Below are positions 1-7,917 of a DNA stretch of 64,000 nt, one piece after another. Position numbers and translations under genes: made by a program. The notes beneath the pieces are model-generated. The model saw only the letters and a list, made by a program, of their open reading frames with translations. It was not told the origin of the DNA and did not search any database. Source of the stretch: Prauserella halophila (GTDB taxonomy: Bacteria > Actinomycetota > Actinomycetes > Mycobacteriales > Pseudonocardiaceae); NCBI RefSeq assembly GCF_024171895.1, contig NZ_JAMTCQ010000009.1, positions 99,318 to 163,317 of the forward strand. The letters are read 5' to 3'. How positions within the stretch are numbered: the stretch's first letter is position 1; each line of letters starts with the position of its first letter.

Positions 1-32
1 TGAGCGACAACAGCATGAGCACCACCGCATGA
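1..32 (+). CDS. C-terminal tail of an upstream gene (partial)
   Basis: The frame starting at base 3 is open to a TGA at 30-32, which overlaps the ATG of the transporter gene at 29-31 in the usual ATGA arrangement. Nine residues (SDNSMSTTA) are visible, so no function can be given. The overlap suggests the transporter is the downstream gene of an operon. Confidence 0.35.
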   Translation, partial: SDNSMSTTA

Positions 33-1213
33 CGGTCCCGAAGACACTCGTGCACCGGGCGTTTCCGCCGACCGCCGTGGCTGCGGGCCTGATCTCGGTG
101 CTCGTCGCCGTCACCAGCACGGCCGCGATCGTCTTCTCCGCCGCACGGGCAGCAGGAGCGTCGCCGGCCGAGGTGACGTCGTGGATGCTCGCCGTGTGCG
201 TGGGCATGGGCGTCACCTCCATCGGCCTGTCGCTGCGCTACCGCGCGCCGATCGTCACCGCCTGGTCCACTCCGGGCGCCGCGTTGCTGGCCGCGAGCCT
301 GCACGGGGTGTCCATGCCGCAGGCGATCGGCGCGTTCGTCGTGTCGGCCGCGCTGATCACGTTGACCGGGCTCACCGGCTGGTTCGAACGAGTCATGAAC
401 CGCATCCCGGTGGCGCTCGCCTCCGGACTGCTGGCCGGGGTTCTCGTGCAGTTCGGCATCGACCTGTTCGGCGAACTGGAGACGAGTTTCGCCGTCGTGT
501 TCCCGATGCTGCTGGCGTACCTGCTGGCGCGGCGGTGGGTGCCCCGCTACGCCGTGCTGGTGGCGCTCGCCGTCGGCGTCGCGGCGACGGCCGTCACCGG
601 GACGCTGCAGCTCGACCGGGTCGACCTCGCGTTCGGGGCTCCCGTGTTCACGATGCCGGAGTTCGACTGGCAGGTGATCATCAGTGTCGGACTGCCGCTG
701 TACATCGTGACGATGGCGTCGCAGAACCTGCCCGGAGTCGCGGTGCTGCGCGGTGACGGCTACACCGACGTGCCGTTGTCGCCGGTCATCGGCACCACGG
801 GCGTGGCGAATCTGCTGCTCGCGCCGTTCGGCTGCTTCGGGCTGAACCTCGCCGCCATCACCGCGGCGATCTGCACCGGACCGCAGGCGCTCGAGGACCG
901 CAGCCGCCGCTACCTCGCCGCGGTGTGGGCCGGCCTCTTCTACCTGGGCATCGGCGTGTTCGCGGGCACGGTCGGCTCGCTGCTCGGCGCCCTCCCCGAA
1001 GCGTTGATCATCGGCATCAGCGGCCTCGGCCTGCTCGCCACGATCACGGGCTCGCTCACCGCGGCGCTCGGCGACGACCGGTGGCGCGAACCGGCCGTCG
1101 TGACGTTCCTGGCCACGGCGTCCGGCGTGACCCTGCTTGGCATCGGTTCGGCGTTCTGGGGACTGCTCGCGGGCGTGCTCACGGCGTTGATCACCCAACG
1201 GCGCCGGTCCTGA
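29..1213 (+). CDS. benE: BenE-type benzoate/H+ symporter family membrane protein
   Basis: This 394-residue, very hydrophobic protein has about 11-12 predicted membrane segments across its whole length and almost no soluble domain. Its size and the sequence around the early helices (YRAPIVTAWSTPGAALLA, residues about 70-88) fit the BenE family of benzoate/proton symporters. It would act in the cytoplasmic membrane importing benzoate or a similar aromatic acid. No benzoate catabolic genes lie nearby, so the substrate is inferred from family only. The start ATG overlaps the TGA of an upstream frame, consistent with translational coupling. The gene converges on ppa, and the spacer between them holds two GC-rich hairpins that may terminate both transcripts. 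Confidence 0.8.
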   Translation: MTVPKTLVHRAFPPTAVAAGLISVLVAVTSTAAIVFSAARAAGASPAEVTSWMLAVCVGMGVTSIGLSLRYRAPIVTAWSTPGAALLAASLHGVSMPQAIGAFVVSAALITLTGLTGWFERVMNRIPVALASGLLAGVLVQFGIDLFGELETSFAVVFPMLLAYLLARRWVPRYAVLVALAVGVAATAVTGTLQLDRVDLAFGAPVFTMPEFDWQVIISVGLPLYIVTMASQNLPGVAVLRGDGYTDVPLSPVIGTTGVANLLLAPFGCFGLNLAAITAAICTGPQALEDRSRRYLAAVWAGLFYLGIGVFAGTVGSLLGALPEALIIGISGLGLLATITGSLTAALGDDRWREPAVVTFLATASGVTLLGIGSAFWGLLAGVLTALITQRRRS

Positions 1214-1275
1214 GGAAAGCGCCCCGAAGGGACCCTTCGGGGCGTTGAGTGCCCCCAAGGTGCCCTTCGGGGCAA
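1214..1275. repeat. CCCCGAAGG hairpin repeat between convergent genes
   Basis: Two adjacent hairpins lie just after the benE stop. The first is a perfect 12-bp inverted repeat (1220-1231 with 1233-1244). The second pairs 1251-1260 with 1264-1273 with one mismatch. A related copy occurs at about 16453-16511, also between convergent genes. No T-tract follows, so a terminator role is inference. Confidence 0.6.
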
Positions 1276-1288
1276 CGGACCGGGCACG

Positions 1289-1324
1289 AAAAAGGGGATC
1301 CGGCCCGGGTGGTCGGATCCCCTT
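1289..1324 (-). terminator. Rho-independent terminator of ppa
   Basis: A perfect 11-bp inverted repeat (1292-1302 with 1314-1324, arm AAGGGGATCCG) is followed on the minus strand by a run of T (five A on the plus strand at 1289-1293). It sits 21 bases past the ppa stop codon, the expected place for its intrinsic terminator. Confidence 0.85.
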
Positions 1325-1345
1325 GAACGATCTTGCGGGTGCGGC

Positions 1346-1861
1346 TCAGTGCTTGCCGGCGTCGGCAGCTTCCTTCTCGAGGCGCTCACGCTCGCGCTCC
1401 AGCGAACGCTCGATCTCGGCCTCGGCCTCCATCCGGCCGACCCAGGAGGAACCCTCGACGCTCTTGGCGGGCTCGAGGTCCTTGTACACCTGGAAGAAGT
1501 GCTCGATCTCGAGCTTGTGGAACTCGTTCAGGTGGTGGATGTCCCGCAGGTGGTCGTTCCGCGGGTCGCCGGTCGGCACGGCCAGCACCTTGTCGTCCGG
1601 GCCCTTCTCGTCGCGCATGCGGAACATGCCCACGGCGCGGCACTTGACCAGGCAGCCGGGGAAGGTCGGCTGCTGCACGAGGACGAGCACGTCGAGCGGG
1701 TCGCCGTCCTGGCCGAGCGTGTTGTCGATGAAGCCGTAGTCGGCCGGGTACTGGGTGGCCGTGAAGAGCGTCCGGTCCAACTTGATCCGGCCCGTCTCGT
1801 GGTCCACCTCGTACTTGTTGCGCTCCCCGCGGGGGATCTCGATCGTGACGTCGAAGTCCAC
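1346..1861 (-). CDS. ppa: Inorganic pyrophosphatase (family I)
   Basis: This soluble 171-residue protein hydrolyses pyrophosphate to phosphate, pulling biosynthetic reactions forward. The opening [20 protein letters not shown] and the metal-binding stretch around residues 50-60 ([10 protein letters not shown]) are hallmark family I motifs. Length matches the bacterial hexameric enzymes. The C-terminus ([19 protein letters not shown]) is a charged helix. It starts with GTG at 1861, with a weak GAGG upstream. It diverges from dacB, as Rv3628 does from Rv3627c in M. tuberculosis. An intrinsic terminator follows at 1289-1324. Confidence 0.97.
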   Translation of the reverse strand: MDFDVTIEIPRGERNKYEVDHETGRIKLDRTLFTATQYPADYGFIDNTLGQDGDPLDVLVLVQQPTFPGCLVKCRAVGMFRMRDEKGPDDKVLAVPTGDPRNDHLRDIHHLNEFHKLEIEHFFQVYKDLEPAKSVEGSSWVGRMEAEAEIERSLERERERLEKEAADAGKH

Positions 1862-2041
1862 GGCGTCCTCGCTTGATCTCGTCGGCGCCGCGTCGCCCGC
1901 GGCTGAAAATGTCAGGTCCTTACCCGATCAGTGTGGCCCACCACTCGGTCATGTAGCACTAAGGATGGCACTAGTGTGATGTCTGCCCCGTTCGAGTGGC
2001 GGAACGCATTAGCACACAGTGGGGACTTGCTGGAGGGGTAC
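1862..2041. promoter_or_regulatory. Divergent ppa/dacB promoter region
   Basis: This 180-base spacer separates two divergent genes, so it must hold both promoters. AT-richer stretches near 1955-1980 (CACTAAGGATGGCACTAGTG) are the most promoter-like part. No defined operator was recognised. Confidence 0.4.
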
Positions 2042-4528
2042 GTGTCACAACGCGATACCGGTGCGGGCGACGGCGGCGGGGCTGCCGGCGACTGGCCCGC
2101 GTGGCCGTCGGACGACGTCGACGCGGCCTCACAGGGTGACGCGACCCCACACGGCGAGACGGTCCCACCAGGTGACGCGACCTCGCAGGGGGAGACGGCC
2201 CCACCGGCCGACGCAGTGCCATCAGCCGACGCAGCCCCACCGGACGATGCGGCCCCACAGGGCGAGACAACCGCACCGGGTGACGTGGCCCCACGAACGC
2301 CCCCACGGAGGCAGCCGCAGTCGGAGCCATCGCAGCCACCCCGGACGCAGCCACCCCGGACGCAGTCGTCGCGGCCGCAGCCGCCCCCCTCGGCGTGGCC
2401 GGAGGTGCAGGGCCCGACACGGTCGCCGTGGTCAGGGCAGGCATCCGGGGCCGCATCGCCACGTCCGCCCGGGCAGCCGCAGTCCCCGGCGGGGCCGCAG
2501 CAGCCCTCCGAATTCCGGGGGCCGCAACACCGACCTCCGGACGCGGGGCACGGCCCCCGGGATCCGCAACACGATGCCCGGGATCCGCAACACGGCCCCC
2601 GGGATCCGCAACACGGCCCCCGGGAAGCGCAACACGGGCAGCAGTGGCCGCCGCGGCCTCCGGCCCCGCCGCAACGGCCCGCGCAGCCGCCGGTCTCCAC
2701 CACACCGGTTCCGCAGGCCGGGACGCCCGCCCGTCCGATGCGCATCGAGCCGACCCGGCATGCCCACCCGGATGCAGCCGCAGACGGCGGTCACGCAGCC
2801 GCAGGCGACAGTGACGGCCGCCCCGACACCACCGCAGCCGCAGGCGATACCGCCGCAGCCGACACCGCCGCAGGTGAGGTCGCGGCCGCAGCCGACACCG
2901 ACACCGACGCAGCCGACGCAGCCGACGCAGCCGACGCAGCCGACGCAGCCGACGCCGCCGACGCAGCCGACGCAGCCGACGCAGCCGACGCCGACACTCC
3001 CGCCGAAGCCGCACCCGCAGCCGACGGCCGGTCGGGCGGCCCGCCCGACCAGCCGTCCGGTGGGGATCCCGACCCCGACCCCGACCCCGGCCCCGCGCCG
3101 AAACGCCGGCGACGCGGGCGTGCCCTGCTGCTCGGCGGGCTGGCGCTGGTGCTCGTCGTCGCCGTCGGCATCACGCTGGCGCTGCCCGCCGTGTCGAACC
3201 GCCTCGGCCTTCCCTGGGCGCCGAACCTGCCGAAGGGGGACGAACCGGAGCCCATCGCCGTCACCCGGCAGCTGCAGCCCATCGGAGGTCAGGGCGACGC
3301 GCCGACGCCGAGCGGAGTGCAGCAGGCGCTCGAGGGGCTCGCGAGTTCCGATGCCCTGGGCTCGCTCAGCGGAACGGTCGTCGACGCGGCCACCGGCGAG
3401 ACTCTGTGGTCGCAGGGTGAGAACAAGGCCGTCACGCCCGCGTCGGCGACGAAGATCCTCACCGCAGCGGCGGCGCTGCTCGAACTCGGTCCCGACATGC
3501 GACTGTCGACCAAGGCGTACGAGGCGGTGCCCGGGCGGGGCGGCATCCTCGTGAAGGCGGGCGGCGACGTGACGCTGTCGTCGCTGCCGAAGGGTGAGGA
3601 GTCGCTCCACCGGGGTGCGGCCCACCTGGACGACCTTGCTCAGCAGATCGACGAGGCCACCGACGGCAACGTCCGCGCGATCGCCCTCGAACAGAGCGTG
3701 TTCACCACCGACGAGACGGCGCAGGGCTGGGCGAACGAGGATGCCCCGTCGACGTACGCCGCCCCGCTCGCCCCGATCATGCTCGACGGCGGCCGCAGGG
3801 ACCCGCTCGACGACAAGTCCGAACGATTCGGTGACCCGGCCAGCCGGATGGTCGAACAACTGGCCGGCAAGTTCGCCGCCGCGGAAGTCGACCCCGACCT
3901 GACGAAGGGTGTCGAGGTAGAGGACCTGCCGGAGCCGATCGCCGAGGTGCAGTCGGCGCCGATGGAGCGGCTCGTGCAGCAGATGCTTCAGCTGTCCGAC
4001 AACACACTCGCCGAGGCGATCCAGCACCACATCGCGATCGCCAAGGGCCGGGAGCCCTCGTTCGAGGGCGGTGCGAAGGCGACCCTTCAAGTACTGCGCG
4101 AGCACGGCTTCGATGTCAGCGGCGTGACGCTCCACGACGGCAGCGGCCTCTCGGTGGACAACCGCATCACGACGAAGCTGCTGTCGGAGGTCGTCGCCGT
4201 CGCGGCGGCACCGGACGGCGGTGCGAGTGCCGACGAGCGCACCGCCGCACTGCGATCGCTGCTGGCAGGTCTGCCCGTCGCGGGCGGCACGGGAACGCTC
4301 GCCGGGCGCTACACCGAGGGCACGCCCGAACAGGGGCGCGGCTGGGTGCGCGCCAAGACCGGCACCATCTCCTCGACGGGCACGAATGCCCTGACCGGCC
4401 AGGTCGTGACCGTCGACGGACGGGTCCTGGCGTTCTCGCTGATCACCTCGGATGCGGACAACACGGAGGAAGCCCGCGACGCCCTCGACACCATCGCGGC
4501 GACCCTCCGCCGATGCGGTTGCCGTTAG
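2042..4528 (+). CDS. dacB: D-alanyl-D-alanine carboxypeptidase/endopeptidase (PBP4, class C)
   Basis: This penicillin-binding protein trims peptidoglycan side chains outside the membrane. GTG at 2042 was chosen because GGAGGGG sits four bases upstream; this gives 828 residues. Residues 1 to about 355 are a cytoplasmic, Pro/Gln/Ala/Asp-rich disordered region. One membrane segment follows at about 362-384, then the class C catalytic domain. All three serine-enzyme motifs are present: SATK (S468, K471), SDN (652-654) and KTG (772-774). The disordered part contains an in-frame array of 21-bp repeats (PRDPQHG) and a run of Ala-Ala-Asp triplets. PBP4 proteins are usually about 450-500 residues, so the N-terminus is an unusual extension. 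Position matches Rv3627c. Confidence 0.92.
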   Translation: MSQRDTGAGDGGGAAGDWPAWPSDDVDAASQGDATPHGETVPPGDATSQGETAPPADAVPSADAAPPDDAAPQGETTAPGDVAPRTPPRRQPQSEPSQPPRTQPPRTQSSRPQPPPSAWPEVQGPTRSPWSGQASGAASPRPPGQPQSPAGPQQPSEFRGPQHRPPDAGHGPRDPQHDARDPQHGPRDPQHGPREAQHGQQWPPRPPAPPQRPAQPPVSTTPVPQAGTPARPMRIEPTRHAHPDAAADGGHAAAGDSDGRPDTTAAAGDTAAADTAAGEVAAAADTDTDAADAADAADAADAADAADAADAADAADADTPAEAAPAADGRSGGPPDQPSGGDPDPDPDPGPAPKRRRRGRALLLGGLALVLVVAVGITLALPAVSNRLGLPWAPNLPKGDEPEPIAVTRQLQPIGGQGDAPTPSGVQQALEGLASSDALGSLSGTVVDAATGETLWSQGENKAVTPASATKILTAAAALLELGPDMRLSTKAYEAVPGRGGILVKAGGDVTLSSLPKGEESLHRGAAHLDDLAQQIDEATDGNVRAIALEQSVFTTDETAQGWANEDAPSTYAAPLAPIMLDGGRRDPLDDKSERFGDPASRMVEQLAGKFAAAEVDPDLTKGVEVEDLPEPIAEVQSAPMERLVQQMLQLSDNTLAEAIQHHIAIAKGREPSFEGGAKATLQVLREHGFDVSGVTLHDGSGLSVDNRITTKLLSEVVAVAAAPDGGASADERTAALRSLLAGLPVAGGTGTLAGRYTEGTPEQGRGWVRAKTGTISSTGTNALTGQVVTVDGRVLAFSLITSDADNTEEARDALDTIAATLRRCGCR
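2518..2640 (+). repeat. In-frame 21-bp tandem repeat array inside dacB
   Basis: Four clear 21-bp units run from 2552 to 2635, with degenerate copies just upstream. Each reads close to CCCGGGATCCGCAACAC and encodes PRDPQHG. The unit differs by about one base from the intergenic units at 41226-41330 and 54856-55023. Confidence 0.9.
2905..2992 (+). repeat. 9-bp GACGCAGCC microsatellite in dacB
   Basis: About nine to ten copies of a 9-bp unit encode an Asp-Ala-Ala run in the cytoplasmic tail of the PBP. The period is a multiple of three, so gain or loss of units keeps the frame. Confidence 0.85.
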
Positions 4529-4540
4529 CGATTCCTTCCA

Positions 4541-4646
4541 CCGGTGACGGATCGTGCCGGTGGGCGGGTCCTGCCGGTGACGGATCGTGCCGGTGGGCGA
4601 GCGCCGCCCGGTGGGACGGCGCCGCCCGGTGGGACGGCGCCGCCCG
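4541..4646 (+). repeat. Tandem repeats upstream of the metalloprotease gene
   Basis: A 26-bp segment at 4541-4566 recurs at 4573-4598 (period 32), followed by two perfect 18-bp units at 4603-4620 and 4621-4638 plus a partial third. They lie between the dacB stop and the -10 of the next gene. Confidence 0.85.
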
Positions 4647-4652
4647 AACCGG

Positions 4653-4658
4653 TAGCGT
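4653..4658 (+). promoter_or_regulatory. -10 element (TAGCGT) for a leaderless transcript
   Basis: TAGCGT lies 8 bases before the GTG at 4667, so transcription would begin at or beside the start codon. Confidence 0.6.
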
Positions 4659-4666
4659 CGGCGGGT

Positions 4667-5728
4667 GTGAACGCCGAGACGAAGGCACCGCCCGCGAATG
4701 CGCTGGTCGACTGGCCCCTGGCGGCGTCGACGGGAGCGCGGCTGGTACGCGGCGGACCGGTGGTGCCGCGCGACGAGGCCGACCGTGCGGTCGCCGACCT
4801 GCGCGACCTGTCCGTCGATGCCGAGCGCTACGTCCGTGAACTGACCGGTCTCGGTGACGGACTCCCGGTGCCACCGGGAACTGTGGTCGACCGGCCGGGG
4901 TGGGTGCGTTCGGCCGCGGCCGGGCTCGGCGAGCTGACCGGCCGTGCCGTGCCGCCCGAGCGTGCGTCGAAACTGTCGTCCGTGTTCGCGGGCAGCGCGG
5001 GCGTGCAGACGGGCGTGGTGCTGGCATTCCTGGGGTCGCGGGTACTCGGCCAGTACGACCCGTTCGGCGGGCCGCAGGCCGACGGCGAGCTGGTGCTGGT
5101 GGCGCCGAACGTCGTCACCGCCCAGCAGGCGATGAGGGTGCCTGCCCGGGACTTCCGGCTGTGGGTGTGCCTGCACGAGTGCACGCACCGGTTGCAGTTC
5201 ACCGCCGTCGACTGGCTGCGCGAGTACTTCGCGGCCGAGGTGGGCAAGCTCGTCGGCGGATTCACGGGATCGGACGAGACGGTCGCCGCGACGCTGCAGC
5301 GCCTGCCGGACAACCTGCGCTCGCTGCGGGAATCGGGTTCCCGTGACGTGATGGGGCTCGTCGAGCTGGTGCAGTCGCCCGGCCAGCGCGAGGTGTTCGA
5401 CCGGCTCATCGCGTTGTCGACGCTTCTCGAGGGGCATGCGGACTACGTCATGGACGCCGTCGGCCCTGACGTGGTGCCGAGCGTGGCGACGATCCGCAGG
5501 CGCTTCACCGAGCGGCGCAAGGGCGGCGGGCTGTTCGACCGGGTGCTGCGTGCGCTGCTGGGCATCGACGCCAAGGTGCGCCAGTACGAGCAGGGAGCGG
5601 CGTTCACCAAGCACGTCGTCGCCACCGTGGGCATGGCCGGTTTCAACGCCGTGTGGACCTCGCCGGAGACGCTGCCGACCCGCGCCGAGATCAAGGACCC
5701 GCAGGCATGGATCCGGCGGGTTCACTGA
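4667..5728 (+). CDS. Zinc-dependent metalloprotease, F420-biosynthesis-associated family
   Basis: This 353-residue protein belongs to the actinobacterial family annotated as zinc-dependent metalloprotease or coenzyme F420 biosynthesis-associated protein (Rv3626c-like). The putative zinc motif is HECTH (H170-H174), within LWVCLHECTHRLQF. No signal peptide or membrane segment is visible, so it is probably cytoplasmic; its substrate is unknown. The open frame extends 41 codons upstream, but only through the tandem repeats. GTG at 4667, directly behind a leaderless-type -10, is the better start. The gene overlaps tilS by 22 bases. Its link to F420 is an annotation habit rather than an established function. 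Confidence 0.85.
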   Translation: MNAETKAPPANALVDWPLAASTGARLVRGGPVVPRDEADRAVADLRDLSVDAERYVRELTGLGDGLPVPPGTVVDRPGWVRSAAAGLGELTGRAVPPERASKLSSVFAGSAGVQTGVVLAFLGSRVLGQYDPFGGPQADGELVLVAPNVVTAQQAMRVPARDFRLWVCLHECTHRLQFTAVDWLREYFAAEVGKLVGGFTGSDETVAATLQRLPDNLRSLRESGSRDVMGLVELVQSPGQREVFDRLIALSTLLEGHADYVMDAVGPDVVPSVATIRRRFTERRKGGGLFDRVLRALLGIDAKVRQYEQGAAFTKHVVATVGMAGFNAVWTSPETLPTRAEIKDPQAWIRRVH

Positions 5729-6762
5729 CGGCGTCCGGCCGGAGCGGGTTCCACGCGGTCGCGGCGGTCCGCAAGGCCGTCCGGGAGTTCCTGGCCGCGA
5801 TGCCGGAGCCGGTTCCCGCTTCGCTGTGTGTCGCGGTCTCCGGCGGTGCCGATTCGCTCGCGCTCGCCGAGGCGGCCGCCTACACGTGCCGGAGCCTGCC
5901 GGTGACCGCGCTCGTCGTCGACCACGGGCTGCAGGCCGGTTCCGACGAGGTCGCCGAGAAAGCAGCGGCCACGGCCCGTGACCTCGGAGCAGGGGCGGCC
6001 CGCGTGCTGCCGGTGTCGGTGTCCGGTCCCGGCGGTCCGGAGGCGGCGGCACGCAGAGCCCGGTACACCGCCCTGCGGGAGGCGTCGGGGGGTGCGCCGG
6101 TGCTGCTCGGCCACACCCGGGACGACCAGGCCGAGACGGTGCTGCTCGGGCTCGGCCGCGGTTCGGGGCCGCGATCGATCGCCGGCATGCGCCCGCACGA
6201 CCCACCGTGGGCAAGACCACTGCTCGGACTGCCGCGGGCCACGACCCGGGATGCGTGTGACGAACTCGGCATCACCCCGTGGCAGGACCCCCACAACGCG
6301 GACAGCCGCTACCGGCGCGTGCGGATCCGTGACGAGGCCCTGCCGATGCTCGAGGACGTGCTCGGCGGCGGTGTCGCGGGGGCGCTCGCGCGGACGGCCG
6401 CGCAGCTGCGTGACGACGTCGACGTCCTCGATGACCTGGCCGAAGAGCTGCTCGGCCGAGCATTGGCGGACGCGTACCCTGACGCAGGGGGCGAATCGGA
6501 GGGCATGTCCGAATTGTCGGTCGCCTCGCTCGGGGCCGCTCCCGCCGCACTGCGCAGGCGCGCGCTGCGGAGCTGGCTGCTCGGTGCCGGAGTGCGTGAA
6601 CTCACGGACGCGCACCTGCGGTCGGTGGACGCGCTCGTCGCCGATTGGCGCGGGCAGGGCGGCGTATGGCTGCCGGGGGATTTTGAGGCGGGCCGGGCAC
6701 GTGGAAAGCTCAGGGTCCGTCCGGCAGGAGCCGGAACCAGCACTACTCCAGACCATCGCTAG
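5707..6762 (+). CDS. tilS: tRNA(Ile)-lysidine synthase
   Basis: TilS converts the anticodon wobble cytidine of tRNA-Ile2 to lysidine using ATP and lysine, so that AUA is read as Ile. The ATP-pyrophosphatase P-loop SGGADS starts at residue 45. VDHGLQAGS and [15 protein letters not shown] follow as in the family. The 351-residue protein is short, with a reduced C-terminal region typical of actinobacterial TilS. ATG at 5707 lies inside the end of the metalloprotease gene, with AAGGA nine bases upstream. hpt follows 14 bases later; the tilS-hpt pair is widely conserved. Confidence 0.95.
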   Translation: MDPAGSLTASGRSGFHAVAAVRKAVREFLAAMPEPVPASLCVAVSGGADSLALAEAAAYTCRSLPVTALVVDHGLQAGSDEVAEKAAATARDLGAGAARVLPVSVSGPGGPEAAARRARYTALREASGGAPVLLGHTRDDQAETVLLGLGRGSGPRSIAGMRPHDPPWARPLLGLPRATTRDACDELGITPWQDPHNADSRYRRVRIRDEALPMLEDVLGGGVAGALARTAAQLRDDVDVLDDLAEELLGRALADAYPDAGGESEGMSELSVASLGAAPAALRRRALRSWLLGAGVRELTDAHLRSVDALVADWRGQGGVWLPGDFEAGRARGKLRVRPAGAGTSTTPDHR

Positions 6763-6776
6763 AGGGGACAGCTGCC

Positions 6777-7346
6777 GTGTACGAAGGCGACATCGCCTCC
6801 GTCCTCATCACCGAGCAAGAGATCAAGGACAAGATCGCCGAGCTGGCCGAGAAGGTCGCCGCGGACTACACCGGTGGCGACGACGCGGCGGGCGAATCGG
6901 GTCCCGATCTCGTACTGGTCGGTGTGCTCAAGGGGGCGGTCATGATCATGACCGACTTCGCACGCGCGTTGCCGGTGCCTGCGCAGTTGGAGTTCATGGC
7001 CGTCTCGTCGTACGGCTCGTCGACGACGTCGTCCGGGGTGGTGCGGATCCTCAAGGACCTGGACCGCGACATCGCGGGCCGGGACGTGCTGATCGTCGAG
7101 GACATCGTCGACTCGGGCCTGACGCTGTCATGGTTGATGAAGAACCTCACGGCGCGCCACCCACGGTCGCTGAACGTCGTTTCACTGCTGCGTAAACAAG
7201 AGGCGGTGCAGGTCGACGTGCCGGTGAAGTACATCGGCTTCGATATTCCGAACGAGTTCGTGGTCGGCTATGGTCTGGACTACGCGGAGCGCTATCGTGA
7301 CCTGCCCTACATCGGCACGCTTGACCCGAAGGTGTACTCAACGTAG
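6777..7346 (+). CDS. hpt: Hypoxanthine phosphoribosyltransferase
   Basis: This purine-salvage enzyme joins hypoxanthine or guanine to PRPP, giving IMP or GMP in the cytoplasm. The PRPP-binding loop [14 protein letters not shown] (about residues 104-117) is intact and VGVLKGA near the start is typical. At 189 residues its length is normal. GTG at 6777 is preceded by GAGGGG. It is the last gene of the dacB-metalloprotease-tilS-hpt run. A 184-base spacer then leads to the ESX-associated genes. Confidence 0.96.
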   Translation: MYEGDIASVLITEQEIKDKIAELAEKVAADYTGGDDAAGESGPDLVLVGVLKGAVMIMTDFARALPVPAQLEFMAVSSYGSSTTSSGVVRILKDLDRDIAGRDVLIVEDIVDSGLTLSWLMKNLTARHPRSLNVVSLLRKQEAVQVDVPVKYIGFDIPNEFVVGYGLDYAERYRDLPYIGTLDPKVYST

Positions 7347-7530
7347 GGCGATTTGCTACGTGAGGTGAGTGCATCGCGGCCGGTTCGGGCCATGCGAGCG
7401 GAGGTGGAACCGTGAGTCCTTCGATCGCGTCATACCGAACGCGTTGATGCGTTAACCTAAGCGAAGATCGCAGGTCGGCTGCCGAAAGGCCTGCCGTCGG
7501 CTCTGAGGGGACGTAGGGAGAGTCCGGAAC
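7347..7530 (+). promoter_or_regulatory. Promoter region of the ESX-associated genes
   Basis: The best -10 candidate is TAACCT at 7453-7458. It overlaps TTAACCTAA (7452-7460), which resembles one half of an iron box, but the other half is absent. Confidence 0.4.
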
Positions 7531-7899
7531 ATGGGGAACAGCAGTCAGGCGGATGCGGCGGCATTCCGCCAAGCGGCCGTCAACGGCCAGGTCGGTATCG
7601 ACCCGGACCACGCCGAGACGGTGCTGAACAAGATCCGCACCGGCAAGGACGCGGTCGAGGCGCTGCTCCAGAAGGCCCAGGAGCTGTCCACGCCGCCGCA
7701 GATCGGCGCGAACCCGGTCGGCAACGCGATGGCCACCAAGTTCTCCGACGCCGCGGGCGGGAACCGGGAGTCCTACGCCGACGCCCTGCGGAATCTCCAC
7801 CGTCAGTACGACGACGCCGAGCAGGCGATCACCACGGCCATGCGCCGGTACCGCGACATCGACGAGGACAACGCCCAACCGTTCACCGGGCAGCTCTGA
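7531..7899 (+). CDS. Small helical ESX-associated protein
   Basis: This 122-residue, almost entirely helical protein has no cysteine, signal peptide or membrane segment. I do not recognise a named family with confidence. Its length, helix content and place directly before a PPE-like gene and two espG genes suggest an ESX substrate or partner comparable to EspC or WXG100 proteins. No clear WXG turn is visible; the middle instead holds PPQIGANPVGNAMA. Its ATG follows AGGGAGAGT closely. The next gene begins 18 bases later, so the two are probably co-expressed and might pair. Confidence 0.7.
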   Translation: MGNSSQADAAAFRQAAVNGQVGIDPDHAETVLNKIRTGKDAVEALLQKAQELSTPPQIGANPVGNAMATKFSDAAGGNRESYADALRNLHRQYDDAEQAITTAMRRYRDIDEDNAQPFTGQL

Positions 7900-7917
7900 C
7901 GCAGGGGGAAGTGAGCA

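Noticed and set aside
1931-2041. ATG at 1931 as the dacB start
   Set aside because: It adds 37 unlikely residues and has no ribosome-binding site. GTG 2042 has GGAGGGG at the right distance.
2432-6220. 1262-codon open frame on the minus strand
   Set aside because: It lies antisense to dacB, the metalloprotease and tilS, has Arg/Gly-rich composition with no motif, and is a typical shadow frame of GC-rich DNA.
7452-7460. Iron box upstream of the ESX-associated genes
   Set aside because: Only one half (TTAACCTAA) matches. The other half shows almost no agreement with the consensus.
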